NCBI GenBank assembly: GCA_017507805.1
Contig: JAFWAC010000029.1
Coordinates: 62,001-126,000 of the forward strand
DNA from: Clostridia bacterium
GTDB taxonomy: Bacteria > Bacillota > Clostridia > Oscillospirales > Acutalibacteraceae
Reading direction: 5' to 3'
DNA length: 64,000 nt
Shown here: in pieces, positions 26,334 through 35,571 of the stretch
Numbering within the stretch: position 1 is the stretch's first letter
How the letters are laid out: every line of letters starts with the position of its first letter
Translations under genes and position numbers: made by a program
Notes under the pieces: generated by a model
What the model was told of the DNA's origin: nothing
The model's input: only the letters and a program-made list of their open reading frames with translations
Database searches by the model: none

Positions 26334-28427
26334 ATGAAAAAATTATTAGCACTCATTATTTCGGTTTGTTTGTTGCTTTCGGTTTGCATCATTCCGGTGG
26401 CAATCAACGCCGAAACAGACACAGGCTCCGAAACCGACAAGGTAATCCAGATGGCTGTTAACTTTACAGACGGCACTGAAGGAACATCAAAGGCTGTTCA
26501 GATGCGCCTTTATGATGAATACCTCAAATATGCTCCGACAAGACTTGGGCTTTTGAAAGAAGGCACCTCCGATACTAATTGCTATATGATTGGTACCGGC
26601 TGGTCTTTAAAATATGATTATGCAATTTCCGACAGTGTTGTTGGTTTGGGTACCATTCAGCTTCAGGCAAGAACCAACTGGAATCTTGCAGGCGATCCAA
26701 GTGCGGACCATACCGCCGGCACTGCCGCTTGGCAGACCGAGACAATGAACCTCGATCCGTTGGGCTGTGCCCCTGATTGGGGTCAGGGCTTATATTGTGT
26801 TGCCCCTTCGGTTATAACCACCGCCGCTGTTGACACAAGCAAAACCTACTATGCGTATTTCAAAAACATCCGCATTGAAAATGCGGATGGTCAGGTTGTT
26901 TACACACTTTTCGACAACTCTGTAACCACACAGGAGCTTTGTCCTTCGGTTTGGGGAACGCCAACAGGCGCTTCTGCTGACCTTTCGGTTGTTGATGACC
27001 CGTACCCTAACACCGGTGTATATGCACCCAATCAGGGCGGCAACGGCGGTGACGGCACCGGAACAGGCACCGGAACAGGTACCGGAACAGGTACCGAGCC
27101 TGCAAAGGGCGACACCATTAAAGCAACCGTTAAGTTCACTGCAGGCAAGAAGGGCGAAAAGAAATACGCTTATGTTTCACTTTTAGGCTACCAAGCCGCT
27201 GCATTTAAGAATTACAAATTCTCTTATGGCGACAAGCTTGCATGGGAATTTGCTTTGACCGAAAAGAAGCCGTTGCCCGGACTTGGAACAATGGACTATC
27301 AGTGCACCAACGGTGGCACAATGAATGACCAAACCAAAGGCGGTGCCGTTTCCTGGGATGTTTACGGAAATGCCTATACCACTTCAACCGATCTTTCAAC
27401 TGCTGTTGGCTATGCACCCAACACATGGGTAACAGAGTGGGTAACCCCCACAGAGGGTATTTCTGCTTTGGCATCCGGTGACAAATGGCAGGGCGGTATG
27501 CAGCATCTGCTTCTCACCATTGATGCTACTGATTATGCTGTTGACACAAGCAAGGAATATGTTGCTTATTACAGAAATATCCGCATTATTGATGCTAACG
27601 GCAAAACCTCTTTAACCCTCTTTGACGGAACTCAGGATATCGTTGGAGAAAATTGGCAGAGCGAGGGCGCTGAAATGACAGTTACCAAGGTTGCAAATCC
27701 CTTCAAGGCAACTGTTAAGGCACCCGTTACCAACAAGGCATTAAAGGTTGCAGTTGAGTTTGAATACTTAAAGGAAATGCAGGGTAAAACCGGTACTTAC
27801 ACACTTTTTGGTTATCTCCAGAATGATGCTGTAATTGAGCTTGCTGCAGATGATAAGCTTTCCTATGATGTTATGCTTGCAGACGATGTTGCGGGTATGG
27901 GCGGTATCACCTATCAGGAAGACCAATACAACGGCGGTTTCTGGGGAATGTATCATGAAATGGTTGTAAACCAAGGTATGACCGATCAGCACGGCGTTTC
28001 TCTTGCACACGATGCCGACCTTTCAAATGTTGCTCTTAACAAGTGGTATACCCGTGTTTGTGAACCCGGCACCAAGGAAGACCGTCACCTTTGCCACTTC
28101 GGTATCGGTTTCAACCTCACCAAGAGTGCTGTTAAGGCAGGCAAGCAGTATGTTTGCTATTATGACAACATTAAGGTTCTCCATGCAGACGGTACCGAGA
28201 CCGTTATCTATGACGGTTCACAGTCCATTGCTCCCAGTGGCTTGATGGCGGAAACAGGTGTTAAGAGTATATCAATTTCAACCGTTGACCTTATTGTGAA
28301 CGGCAGCGGAAGCGGTATCCCCAACACAGGTGATGCCACAGCTCAGACCACTGTTTGGGTTTCCTTTGTAATGGTTCTTTCTTTGGCAGTTTTGTCAACC
28401 GCATTACTTCGCAAAAAGAATAACTAA
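26334..28427 (+). CDS. Sortase-anchored surface protein with three modules of the same family
   Basis: A 697-residue protein: signal peptide (1-26), one typical copy of the module (36-222), a Gly-Thr linker (about 232-257), two diverged copies (about 258-455 and 463-655) and a sorting signal: IPNTG (662-666), a hydrophobic stretch and the tail RKKNN. IPNTG is an LPXTG variant, so the protein is probably attached to peptidoglycan by a sortase. The ATG at 26334 follows AAAGGA; an upstream in-frame start at 26145 would add non-coding repeat residues and bury the signal peptide. No enzyme motif is visible; a glycan-capturing role is inferred. Confidence 0.82.
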   Translation: MKKLLALIISVCLLLSVCIIPVAINAETDTGSETDKVIQMAVNFTDGTEGTSKAVQMRLYDEYLKYAPTRLGLLKEGTSDTNCYMIGTGWSLKYDYAISDSVVGLGTIQLQARTNWNLAGDPSADHTAGTAAWQTETMNLDPLGCAPDWGQGLYCVAPSVITTAAVDTSKTYYAYFKNIRIENADGQVVYTLFDNSVTTQELCPSVWGTPTGASADLSVVDDPYPNTGVYAPNQGGNGGDGTGTGTGTGTGTGTEPAKGDTIKATVKFTAGKKGEKKYAYVSLLGYQAAAFKNYKFSYGDKLAWEFALTEKKPLPGLGTMDYQCTNGGTMNDQTKGGAVSWDVYGNAYTTSTDLSTAVGYAPNTWVTEWVTPTEGISALASGDKWQGGMQHLLLTIDATDYAVDTSKEYVAYYRNIRIIDANGKTSLTLFDGTQDIVGENWQSEGAEMTVTKVANPFKATVKAPVTNKALKVAVEFEYLKEMQGKTGTYTLFGYLQNDAVIELAADDKLSYDVMLADDVAGMGGITYQEDQYNGGFWGMYHEMVVNQGMTDQHGVSLAHDADLSNVALNKWYTRVCEPGTKEDRHLCHFGIGFNLTKSAVKAGKQYVCYYDNIKVLHADGTETVIYDGSQSIAPSGLMAETGVKSISISTVDLIVNGSGSGIPNTGDATAQTTVWVSFVMVLSLAVLSTALLRKKNN
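27054..27095 (+). repeat. 12-bp tandem repeat encoding Gly-Thr linker
   Basis: Three tandem units of GGAACAGG(C/T)ACC (27060-27095) preceded by a partial unit. Unit length is a multiple of three, so copy-number change alters linker length without frameshift. Confidence 0.85.
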
Positions 28428-28443
28428 TTAAATTTTGAGGGGA

Positions 28444-28484
28444 ACACCGTATCAAAGCGGAAAACCGATACGGTGTGACCTTTT
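28444..28484 (+). terminator. Weak terminator or attenuator
   Basis: Perfect 10-bp stem (28444-28453 with 28467-28476), 13-nt loop, then GACCTTTTATTT. The poor T-run suggests partial termination within the locus. Confidence 0.5.
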
Positions 28485-28511
28485 ATTTAATCCCGTTAGG
28501 TTCGTGTTAAT

Positions 28512-28547
28512 GTTGTCGGGAGGTAAAAACCTTCCCCTACCAACAGA
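28512..28547 (+). repeat. Hairpin before the first solute-binding protein gene
   Basis: GTTG..GGGAGGT, AAAA loop, ACCTTCCC..CAAC. No T-run. It may stabilise the downstream mRNA or be repeat-derived. Confidence 0.4.
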
Positions 28548-28559
28548 AAGGTGAAAATT

Positions 28560-30248
28560 ATGAATTTGAAAAAATATTTAAAACAAGGTTTATCACTGCT
28601 TTTAGCGGCATTTATGGTTGCCTCTGTTGCAGGCTGCGGCGGCGGTTCATCCTCCGGCGGCGGTAACAAGGGCGGAAATAAAAAAGATGATAATGCAGAC
28701 CAGAAATTTGTGCTTGCTGACGGCGTTGATTTTGACAAGGCTTACGGCGGATACGATGAGCCTGTAACCGTTACACTTGGTGTTTGGCAACGCGACACCG
28801 ATATGTCCTATGACGACAATCCTTTTATCGAATTTTTGCGCACAGAATTTAACATTGATGTTAAATTTGAGTGGATTCTCCCTTGGGACCAACACATGGA
28901 AAAGGTTAACATGAGTATAAACGCAGGTACATTGCCCGATGCTGTTACTATTTACAGCACACAGACTGTTAAGGCGCTTCTTGAAAATCAGTCCATTCTT
29001 GACCTCACTCCTTACAGGGAGTATTTCGGAAACGGTTTGCTTGAAGCCTATTCAAGCTATGAAAACGATTCCTGCCTTGCAGAGGTTTCTGTTGACGGCA
29101 AGCTTGGCGCTTTGCCCAGCACGTCTGTCGGTTATCAGCATGAGGTGCTCTGGCTTCGTCAGGATTGGCTCGATGTTTTGGGTCTCGATGTTCCCAAAAC
29201 ACTTGATGATGTTATCAACGTTGCAAAAGCATTTGTAACTCAGGACCCTGACCAGAACGGTAAGGACGATACATACGGCATACCTTACAGTGCTTATGCC
29301 TTCGGTGTTGACAATACCGGCGGCACGATTGACCCGCTGTTTGCCGCAATGGGTTCTTTCCCCGGCGCATGGCTTAAGAGCAGTGACGGTAAAACTGTTT
29401 ATGGCTCAACCACAGCCGAAACCAAGGCCGCACTTTCAAAGCTTGCAGAGCTTAACTCATCACGAATTATTTTCTGCTCAGAGGATAACAACGGCAACCA
29501 GATAGGTTCCGGCAAATGCGGAATGATGTTCGGTGCATGGTGGTCAACCCATTCAATGCAGTCTGCATTTGACGCTAACCCGGATGCTACCTGGATTGCA
29601 ACCTCTGCTCCCCTTGATACAAACGGAAATTACTGCATCCCCCAGATTTCCGCTGCACTTGAGGGTAACGGTCATCTGATATTCAGCCCCAACGCAAAAA
29701 ATCCCGAGGCTGTTATTAAGATGAAAAACATATCTGACGGACTTAATGCAGAGCCTTCACCTTTTTCAGAGGATGTTCTCAGCAGATACAAGGCGCTTTG
29801 CGAAAGCTCATCTAACGAAGCTTTTTACCCGATATTCCAGCAGATAGCTCCCAAAACCGCTATCATTGATTCCAACAACATACTTTTGGATGCGGTTGAA
29901 AGCGGAGACAAATCCAAGCTCATAAAGCATCAGCTCGTTCAGTACGATAACATCCTGAAGTTCAAGGATGATCCGTATAGCTGTAATTCCGAGGAGTGGA
30001 TGGACGCTGTCAACCTTACAATCGGTATTCCTGCGGCAGATTTTGACAAGCTCAAGGAAATGCCTGTAAACGCAACCGCACTTCCGACACAGTTCGACTC
30101 TAAATATTCAAACCTCCGGGCTCTTGAATCACAGTGCTTCTATGAGGTAATCACAGGTGTTAAGACAATTGATGCCTTCGATAACTTCGTTTCTGACTTC
30201 AAGAAAATGGGCGGCGATGAAATTATCGCTTATATTGACGGTAAATAA
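28560..30248 (+). CDS. Extracellular solute-binding lipoprotein (family 1 sugar type)
   Basis: A 562-residue substrate-binding lipoprotein of a sugar ABC importer. The signal ends in the lipobox VAGC with C26, followed by a Gly/Ser linker. The mature part has the class features: VTVTLGVWQRDTD strand, a TLPDAVTIYS pocket region, LRQDWLDVLGLDVPKTLDDV and DQNGKDDTYGIPY (an Asp-rich loop common in oligosaccharide binders). ATG 28560 sits 6 nt after AAAGGTG; a GTG at 28551 lies within that site. It pairs with two of the four permeases downstream. The long length suggests an oligosaccharide ligand, which is inference. Confidence 0.9.
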   Translation: MNLKKYLKQGLSLLLAAFMVASVAGCGGGSSSGGGNKGGNKKDDNADQKFVLADGVDFDKAYGGYDEPVTVTLGVWQRDTDMSYDDNPFIEFLRTEFNIDVKFEWILPWDQHMEKVNMSINAGTLPDAVTIYSTQTVKALLENQSILDLTPYREYFGNGLLEAYSSYENDSCLAEVSVDGKLGALPSTSVGYQHEVLWLRQDWLDVLGLDVPKTLDDVINVAKAFVTQDPDQNGKDDTYGIPYSAYAFGVDNTGGTIDPLFAAMGSFPGAWLKSSDGKTVYGSTTAETKAALSKLAELNSSRIIFCSEDNNGNQIGSGKCGMMFGAWWSTHSMQSAFDANPDATWIATSAPLDTNGNYCIPQISAALEGNGHLIFSPNAKNPEAVIKMKNISDGLNAEPSPFSEDVLSRYKALCESSSNEAFYPIFQQIAPKTAIIDSNNILLDAVESGDKSKLIKHQLVQYDNILKFKDDPYSCNSEEWMDAVNLTIGIPAADFDKLKEMPVNATALPTQFDSKYSNLRALESQCFYEVITGVKTIDAFDNFVSDFKKMGGDEIIAYIDGK

Positions 30249-30255
30249 ACAAATT

Positions 30256-30320
30256 TTATCCGATTCCTTCGGGAATCGGATAAGCAGAGTCCGTAAATTT
30301 GATTTGCGGGTTCTGCTTAT
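30256..30320 (+). repeat. Two overlapping strong stem-loops between binding-protein gene and next gene
   Basis: Stem-loop 1: 12-bp stem with TTCG loop (30256-30283). Stem-loop 2: ~19-bp stem with three G-U pairs (30280-30320). They share ATAA, so they compete partly. No T-run follows; the next bases are C and A. Likely an mRNA 3'-end stabiliser for the binding-protein transcript rather than a terminator. Confidence 0.6.
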
Positions 30321-30344
30321 CCCAAAAAAATTAAGGAGATATCT

Positions 30345-33236
30345 ATGAAAAAGACATTAAATTCTTTGATTTACAGATGTGTGCCTTTCGTTCTGGCAGG
30401 TGCTATGGTTTTTTCTCAGGTGACCGTATCGGCGGCGACCTTAAAGGAAAAATATAACGCGCTGACTGAGGACGAGATTATCGATTACGGTGTAACCGAA
30501 ACTCCGCGGTATTCCGCGCTTCGTGACGGGTATGCCGAGAAGGGCTATAAGCCTGCCGAGCAAACCGTTTCGGCAAGCAGTGTTATACCCACCCTTGGCG
30601 GCGATGCCAAGCCGGTTACAATCGAGGACAGCGAGGAAGGCACTGTTTTTGAGTGGTGCAACAAGGAAACGAGTGCTACATGGAGCTTTAATGTCACAAC
30701 GGCAGGGCTTTACTGCATTAAGTTCAGGTATCTCTTAGGTGAGGACGGAATGGCGGCGGTGCGTAGTCTCAGAGTGGACGGCTTACAGATAACAACCGAA
30801 ACCAACAAGGTAAGCTTTTACGGACTTTACAAGGACGATTTGTCCGAAGGCATTAAGAAAAATACCTTAGGTGACGAAATCCGCCCCGAGCAGGAGTACA
30901 TAAGGGTTTGGCAGGATATGTATATTTCCGATTCCATCGGTGTTACTGCTGTGCCTTTGTATTTCTATTTTGATGTCGGTGTTCATAATATAACCCTTGA
31001 TTATATCTCTACCGAAATGTATATAAGCGAGGTTGCTTTAACTCCGCCCGATGTATGCGAAAGCTATAAGGATTATATTTCGGGCAGCAAGGCAGAAGCT
31101 GTCGATACAGTTGAAACTATTCAGGCAGAGGAAATGCTTAACAAATCCCACACAACTATCCGTATGGAAAGCAGCTACGACCCATCCTGCACACCAAAGT
31201 CGCTCACATCAATCGTAATGAACACAATGGGCGGCTCGATGTGGTCAAAGGCTGGACAGACCGCCTCATGGAAAATTGAGGTGCCGGAGGACGGTTATTA
31301 TAATCTTGCAATGCATGTCAAGCAGGATTTTAATCAGGGTATGCCGGTTTACAGAAAAATTGAGATTGACGGCAAGGTTCCTTTTGAGGAGTTTGCCGCT
31401 TACAAATTTGAATATAACACCAAGTGGTGTTTAAAGTACATTTCGGACAAAGAGGGAAATCCTTATTTTGTTTATCTGACAAAGGGTGAGCACACTTTGT
31501 CAATGACACCTGTAATCGGTGAAATGGGCGAGCTGATGAATGCGGTCAACGATTGCACCGAATTGCTTTCCGATTTCTTGCTTCAGGTTATGATGATAAC
31601 CACCTCTGACCCCGACCTTAACTACGATTATGAGCTTGAAAAGCAAATTCCAACCATAAAGGATACTATAAACAAGCTTTATGAGTATCAGGTTTACTGC
31701 ATTGACTCTCTTAACAGTCTTGCGGAAAAGCGTTCCTCGCTTACCAACAGCTTTAATCAGCTTTCGGATATTCTCGAGCTTCTGAAGGAGGACCCCGAAA
31801 ACACCGTTGGTAAGCTTACCGAAATGCAGACGCTTTTAAGCTCACTTACTACTACATATATTTCCTTGCAGTCACAGCCCCTTATGATTGACAGTATTAC
31901 CTACGGTGATGCTCAGAAATTCACCGAGCCAAAGTCCAATTTCTTTTTAAGGGTATACAGTGTTATTGCAAATGTAATTCTTTCCTTTACAAAGGATTAT
32001 GACAATGTAAAAATGCTGGGTGACGACACAAAGGCAAAGGAGGTTATCTCTGTTTGGTGCGGTCTCGGCAGTGAATGGGCTCAGATTATCAAGCAGCTTT
32101 CTGACGAAACCTTCACACCCGAAACCGGAATAGCGGTGGATATGAACATTTTGCCTTCAGGTCAGCTTTCGGCGGGAAGTGTAAACGCGCTTATGCTGGC
32201 TATCGCGGCAGGAACAGCGCCTGACGCCGCAATCGGTGTTGCGGAATCCTCTCCCGGTGAGTTCGCAATGCGTGAGGCTGTTGTTGACCTTTCAAAAATG
32301 AAGGATTACGACAAGGTGGTTTCCGAGCTTGTTCCCAACTCCACAATAGCAATGTCCTTTGAGGGCGGAGTTTACGGTCTGCCTCTCACAACAGGATTTA
32401 AGGTTATGTTCTACCGCAAGGACATTTTCCAAAAATTCGGATTTGAACTGCCAAATTCCTGGAATGATGTTTACGATACATTGCTTCCCATGCTTTATCA
32501 GAACAATCTGCAGATGTATATCCCGAATGATTTTGGTATGTTCCTGGCGCAGTACGGCGGAAAGTATTACACAGATGATTTCTCTGCCTCTGCCCTTGAT
32601 TCAAACGAGGCTTTTCAGGCATTCGTTATGTCAACAGAGCTTTACACAAACTACGGTATAGATGTTTCTGCAAGCTTTTACAACCGCTTCAGAACAGGCG
32701 AAATGCCAATAGGTATCGGCGGATTTTCGGATTATATGTCGCTTCAGGTGGCTGCCCCTGAGCTTACGGGTAAATGGGCAATCACACTTGTTCCGGGACT
32801 TGAAAAAGAGGACGGCACAATCGACCGCAGCTACATGGGTGTTACAACCTCATCGGGAATAATACTGAATAAATCCGAAAAGAAGGATGCCTCATGGGAA
32901 TTTTTGAAGTGGTATATCAGCGAGGAGACACAGTATCAGTACGATTTGCTGGTTGAGGCATCTATCGGTCAGGATTCGCGTGTTTCCACAGCCAATATGA
33001 AGGCTTTGGTAAGACTTCCCTGGGATGCCAATGACCTAAATGTTATCCTTGAAAGCTATAAATGGGTTAAGGATACTCCCGCTGTTTTGGGCGGATATTT
33101 CACAAGCCGTCACATGTCAAACGCATGGAACAGGGTTGTTATGAATTCCTATCCGCTTCGTGCCTCGTTAGAAATGGCTATCGAGGAAATAAATAAAGAA
33201 ATTACCGCAAAGAGAAAGGAGTACGGAAGAGAATGA
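30345..33236 (+). CDS. Large exported protein fusing CBM-like domains to a sugar solute-binding protein
   Basis: A 963-residue exported protein. It has a standard signal peptide (about 1-31, no lipobox), two beta-sandwich regions of CBM35-like character (about 60-250 and 265-400; AGxYxIKFRY, DGYYNLAMHVK), a helical/coiled segment (about 410-530), and a full family 1 solute-binding domain (about 565-963; APDAAIGVAESSPGEFAMREAV, MFYRKDIFQKFGF, ASWEFLKWYIS). Similar large binding proteins occur with YIP1 and DUF5696 genes in other Firmicutes, as I recall. Its stop overlaps the permease start by 4 bp (33233-33236). Lack of a lipobox is odd for a Gram-positive importer. Confidence 0.85.
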   Translation: MKKTLNSLIYRCVPFVLAGAMVFSQVTVSAATLKEKYNALTEDEIIDYGVTETPRYSALRDGYAEKGYKPAEQTVSASSVIPTLGGDAKPVTIEDSEEGTVFEWCNKETSATWSFNVTTAGLYCIKFRYLLGEDGMAAVRSLRVDGLQITTETNKVSFYGLYKDDLSEGIKKNTLGDEIRPEQEYIRVWQDMYISDSIGVTAVPLYFYFDVGVHNITLDYISTEMYISEVALTPPDVCESYKDYISGSKAEAVDTVETIQAEEMLNKSHTTIRMESSYDPSCTPKSLTSIVMNTMGGSMWSKAGQTASWKIEVPEDGYYNLAMHVKQDFNQGMPVYRKIEIDGKVPFEEFAAYKFEYNTKWCLKYISDKEGNPYFVYLTKGEHTLSMTPVIGEMGELMNAVNDCTELLSDFLLQVMMITTSDPDLNYDYELEKQIPTIKDTINKLYEYQVYCIDSLNSLAEKRSSLTNSFNQLSDILELLKEDPENTVGKLTEMQTLLSSLTTTYISLQSQPLMIDSITYGDAQKFTEPKSNFFLRVYSVIANVILSFTKDYDNVKMLGDDTKAKEVISVWCGLGSEWAQIIKQLSDETFTPETGIAVDMNILPSGQLSAGSVNALMLAIAAGTAPDAAIGVAESSPGEFAMREAVVDLSKMKDYDKVVSELVPNSTIAMSFEGGVYGLPLTTGFKVMFYRKDIFQKFGFELPNSWNDVYDTLLPMLYQNNLQMYIPNDFGMFLAQYGGKYYTDDFSASALDSNEAFQAFVMSTELYTNYGIDVSASFYNRFRTGEMPIGIGGFSDYMSLQVAAPELTGKWAITLVPGLEKEDGTIDRSYMGVTTSSGIILNKSEKKDASWEFLKWYISEETQYQYDLLVEASIGQDSRVSTANMKALVRLPWDANDLNVILESYKWVKDTPAVLGGYFTSRHMSNAWNRVVMNSYPLRASLEMAIEEINKEITAKRKEYGRE

Positions 33237-34108
33237 CGATAAAATTAGGCAAACGCAGATACCCTGTGCATTTTTCAAGAATTACCCTCTACACCTTTAT
33301 TCTGTTACTTTTATCCTTTACCTCTTTGCCGCTTGTATATGTTGTATGTCAGGCATTTAAGCCTTTGGAGGAGCTTTCCATCTATCCGCCGCAGTTTTTT
33401 GTGAGAAATCCAACCCTTACAAACTTTTCCACACTTGTAGGCGCAGTTTCAAGCTCTGATATCCCATTTTTCCGTTATGTGCTTAATTCACTTTATGTAA
33501 CGGTATTGTCGGTATTTTTATCCGTTTTTGTTTGCTCGTTAGCGGCTTACGGCATAAACAAGCTGCGTCCGACAGGACATGTTTTCTTAAACAAGCTTAT
33601 CATTGCGGCACTTATGTTTTCGGGCTCGGTAACAACAATACCTACATATATGGTTGTGCAAAATCTCGGTTTAATAGATACCTATGCGGCGCTTATTATT
33701 CCGAAAATTGCAGTTTCCTTTAACCTTTTCCTTATGATACAGTTTATGTCGCAAACCCCGAACAGTCTGCTTGAAGCCGCGCGTATTGACGGCGCAAGAG
33801 AGTTCAAGGTTTTCTGGAACATTGTTATGCCGAATGTAAAGCCGGCGTGGGGCACACTTATAGTATTCAGCTTTGTTAGCAGCTGGAACGATTATTTTGC
33901 TCCCTTGGTTTACACCTCAAAGGCGGCAATGAAAACCCTGCCGCTTGCCATTCAGCAGATTTCAGGCGGTGCAGGCTCTGTATCCCTTACCCGCGCGGGT
34001 GCTGCCAGTGCGGCAACCCTTATTATGACCGCCCCCACCATTATTATTTATACGGTAATGCAGGGCAAGGTTATAAAGACAATGGAATATTCCGGAATAA
34101 AGGAGTAA
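33233..34108 (+). CDS. Carbohydrate ABC transporter permease (MalG type)
   Basis: A 291-residue membrane protein with about six helices and the cytoplasmic EAA loop EAARIDGAREFKVFWNIVMPNVKPAWGTL that contacts the ATPase. Its ATG overlaps the TGA of the 963-residue binding protein, so these two are probably partners. The matching MalF-type subunit is one of the two permeases at 38480 or 40322. No ATP-binding subunit is encoded in the window. Confidence 0.93.
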   Translation: MTIKLGKRRYPVHFSRITLYTFILLLLSFTSLPLVYVVCQAFKPLEELSIYPPQFFVRNPTLTNFSTLVGAVSSSDIPFFRYVLNSLYVTVLSVFLSVFVCSLAAYGINKLRPTGHVFLNKLIIAALMFSGSVTTIPTYMVVQNLGLIDTYAALIIPKIAVSFNLFLMIQFMSQTPNSLLEAARIDGAREFKVFWNIVMPNVKPAWGTLIVFSFVSSWNDYFAPLVYTSKAAMKTLPLAIQQISGGAGSVSLTRAGAASAATLIMTAPTIIIYTVMQGKVIKTMEYSGIKE

Positions 34109-34114
34109 GCAAGG

Positions 34115-35566
34115 ATGAGAAAAAGAATTTGCGCTTTAATTATTTCGGCAATACTGTTGCTTTCCTCCGCATTTAGTGTCGGTGCTGTCAGTGATACCGA
34201 ATATGATTATACAGTTGATCTCTCAAGCGGTAAGCGCGTGGCTATTTCAAAGTGCTACACCGTGGAGGAAATCGTTTCGGAGTTTGACGGCAAGGCATTC
34301 GGTACAGTAAGCGATATGTTTACCGACAGCGATGACAATATATATCTTCTTTGCAAGGGCGAAAACCTTATTGTAAAGCTTGATAAAAACGGTAACTTTG
34401 TGACCTCGTATGACAATAAAAACGGCGGCGGTCTTAAATCCCCCGGCGGAATGTTCGTTGATAAGGACGGAGACATATTTGTTGCCGACACAGGAAATTA
34501 CAGGATAGTACATCTGTCGCCTAACGGTGCCTTTGAGGAGGAGTTTACCACACCCGAGGGCTTGGAGCTTGACGATGGCGAAAGATTTTCTCCTTCAAAG
34601 CTTGCAATTTCCAATTCGGGATATATTTATTCCATGAGCTATCAGAATTTGATGAAGGTGGATGTTGAAAACACCTTCAGAGGCTATATTGGTTCAACAA
34701 AGGTAAGCCTTACCTTTACACAGATAATCGTTAATCTTTTTGCAACACAGGCTCAGAAAAAGCAACTGCAAAAGGTTGAACCGGAGCCCTATACCAACTT
34801 TATTATGGGTGACGACCAATATATTTACGCGGTAACACTTGATTATAAGAACGGTCAGATTAAAAAGCTGAATGCCGTTGGCTCAAATGTGTTCCCCGTT
34901 CAGGATTACGGCGAGCCCTACTATAACAAATCCGGCTCCTCCGTACAGCCTATATTTACAGATATTTCGGTTAATAAGGACGGAGTTATAAATGTAATAG
35001 AGAAAAATTCCTGCAAGATTTATCAGTATGATAACGAGGGAACGCTTCTCTGTGTTTACGGCGGATACGGTACCGCCACCGGAATGCTTGAGGTGCCCAC
35101 CTGCATTGATGAGCTTTCTGACGGAACGGTTTTGGTTTATGACGAGGCGAAGGGACTTGTTTTCTATAAGCCCACCGAGTTTATTACGGCTGTTCACGAT
35201 GCCTTGGGCTATTATAAGGATTGCTATTACATTGAGGCAATGGAATATTGGCAAAAGGCTCTTGATATTTGTGAATCCTACACTCTGGCGCACCAGGGAA
35301 TAGGTCAGGCTTACTACAAAATGAAGGAATACGATAAGGCAATTGAGGAATATGAGCTCGGCGACCTTAAATCTAATTATTCTCAGGCGTTTGATAAAAA
35401 ACGCACCAATTGGTTGCAGGATAATTTCGGCTGGTTCTTTATAGCAGTTCTTGTGTTTATAATTGCCGCTGTATACGGTGTTCGGGCATTTAAAAAGCTT
35501 TCGGTTAAATGCGAATATGCATATAAGGGCATCCGAACAGGAACCCAAAGAAAAAATAGGAGGTAG
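34115..35566 (+). CDS. Exported NHL-repeat/TPR protein with C-terminal membrane anchor
   Basis: A 483-residue protein: signal peptide (about 1-24), a beta-propeller of NHL-type repeats (about 45-350; GGGLKSPGGMFVDKDGDIFVADTGNYRI is a clear unit), a TPR-like helical part (about 360-425; YYKMKEYDKAIEEYELG) and one membrane helix (about 437-457) followed by a basic tail. The domain mix suggests a surface scaffold or sensor, not an enzyme. It starts 6 nt after the permease and ends 5 nt before the YIP1 gene. This trio appears to be a conserved but uncharacterised accessory set of sugar importers. Confidence 0.8.
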   Translation: MRKRICALIISAILLLSSAFSVGAVSDTEYDYTVDLSSGKRVAISKCYTVEEIVSEFDGKAFGTVSDMFTDSDDNIYLLCKGENLIVKLDKNGNFVTSYDNKNGGGLKSPGGMFVDKDGDIFVADTGNYRIVHLSPNGAFEEEFTTPEGLELDDGERFSPSKLAISNSGYIYSMSYQNLMKVDVENTFRGYIGSTKVSLTFTQIIVNLFATQAQKKQLQKVEPEPYTNFIMGDDQYIYAVTLDYKNGQIKKLNAVGSNVFPVQDYGEPYYNKSGSSVQPIFTDISVNKDGVINVIEKNSCKIYQYDNEGTLLCVYGGYGTATGMLEVPTCIDELSDGTVLVYDEAKGLVFYKPTEFITAVHDALGYYKDCYYIEAMEYWQKALDICESYTLAHQGIGQAYYKMKEYDKAIEEYELGDLKSNYSQAFDKKRTNWLQDNFGWFFIAVLVFIIAAVYGVRAFKKLSVKCEYAYKGIRTGTQRKNRR

Positions 35567-35571
35567 TATTT

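Noticed and set aside
27054-27095. Tandem repeat as a phase-variation switch
   Set aside because: The unit is 12 bp, so gain or loss keeps the frame; it can only change linker length.
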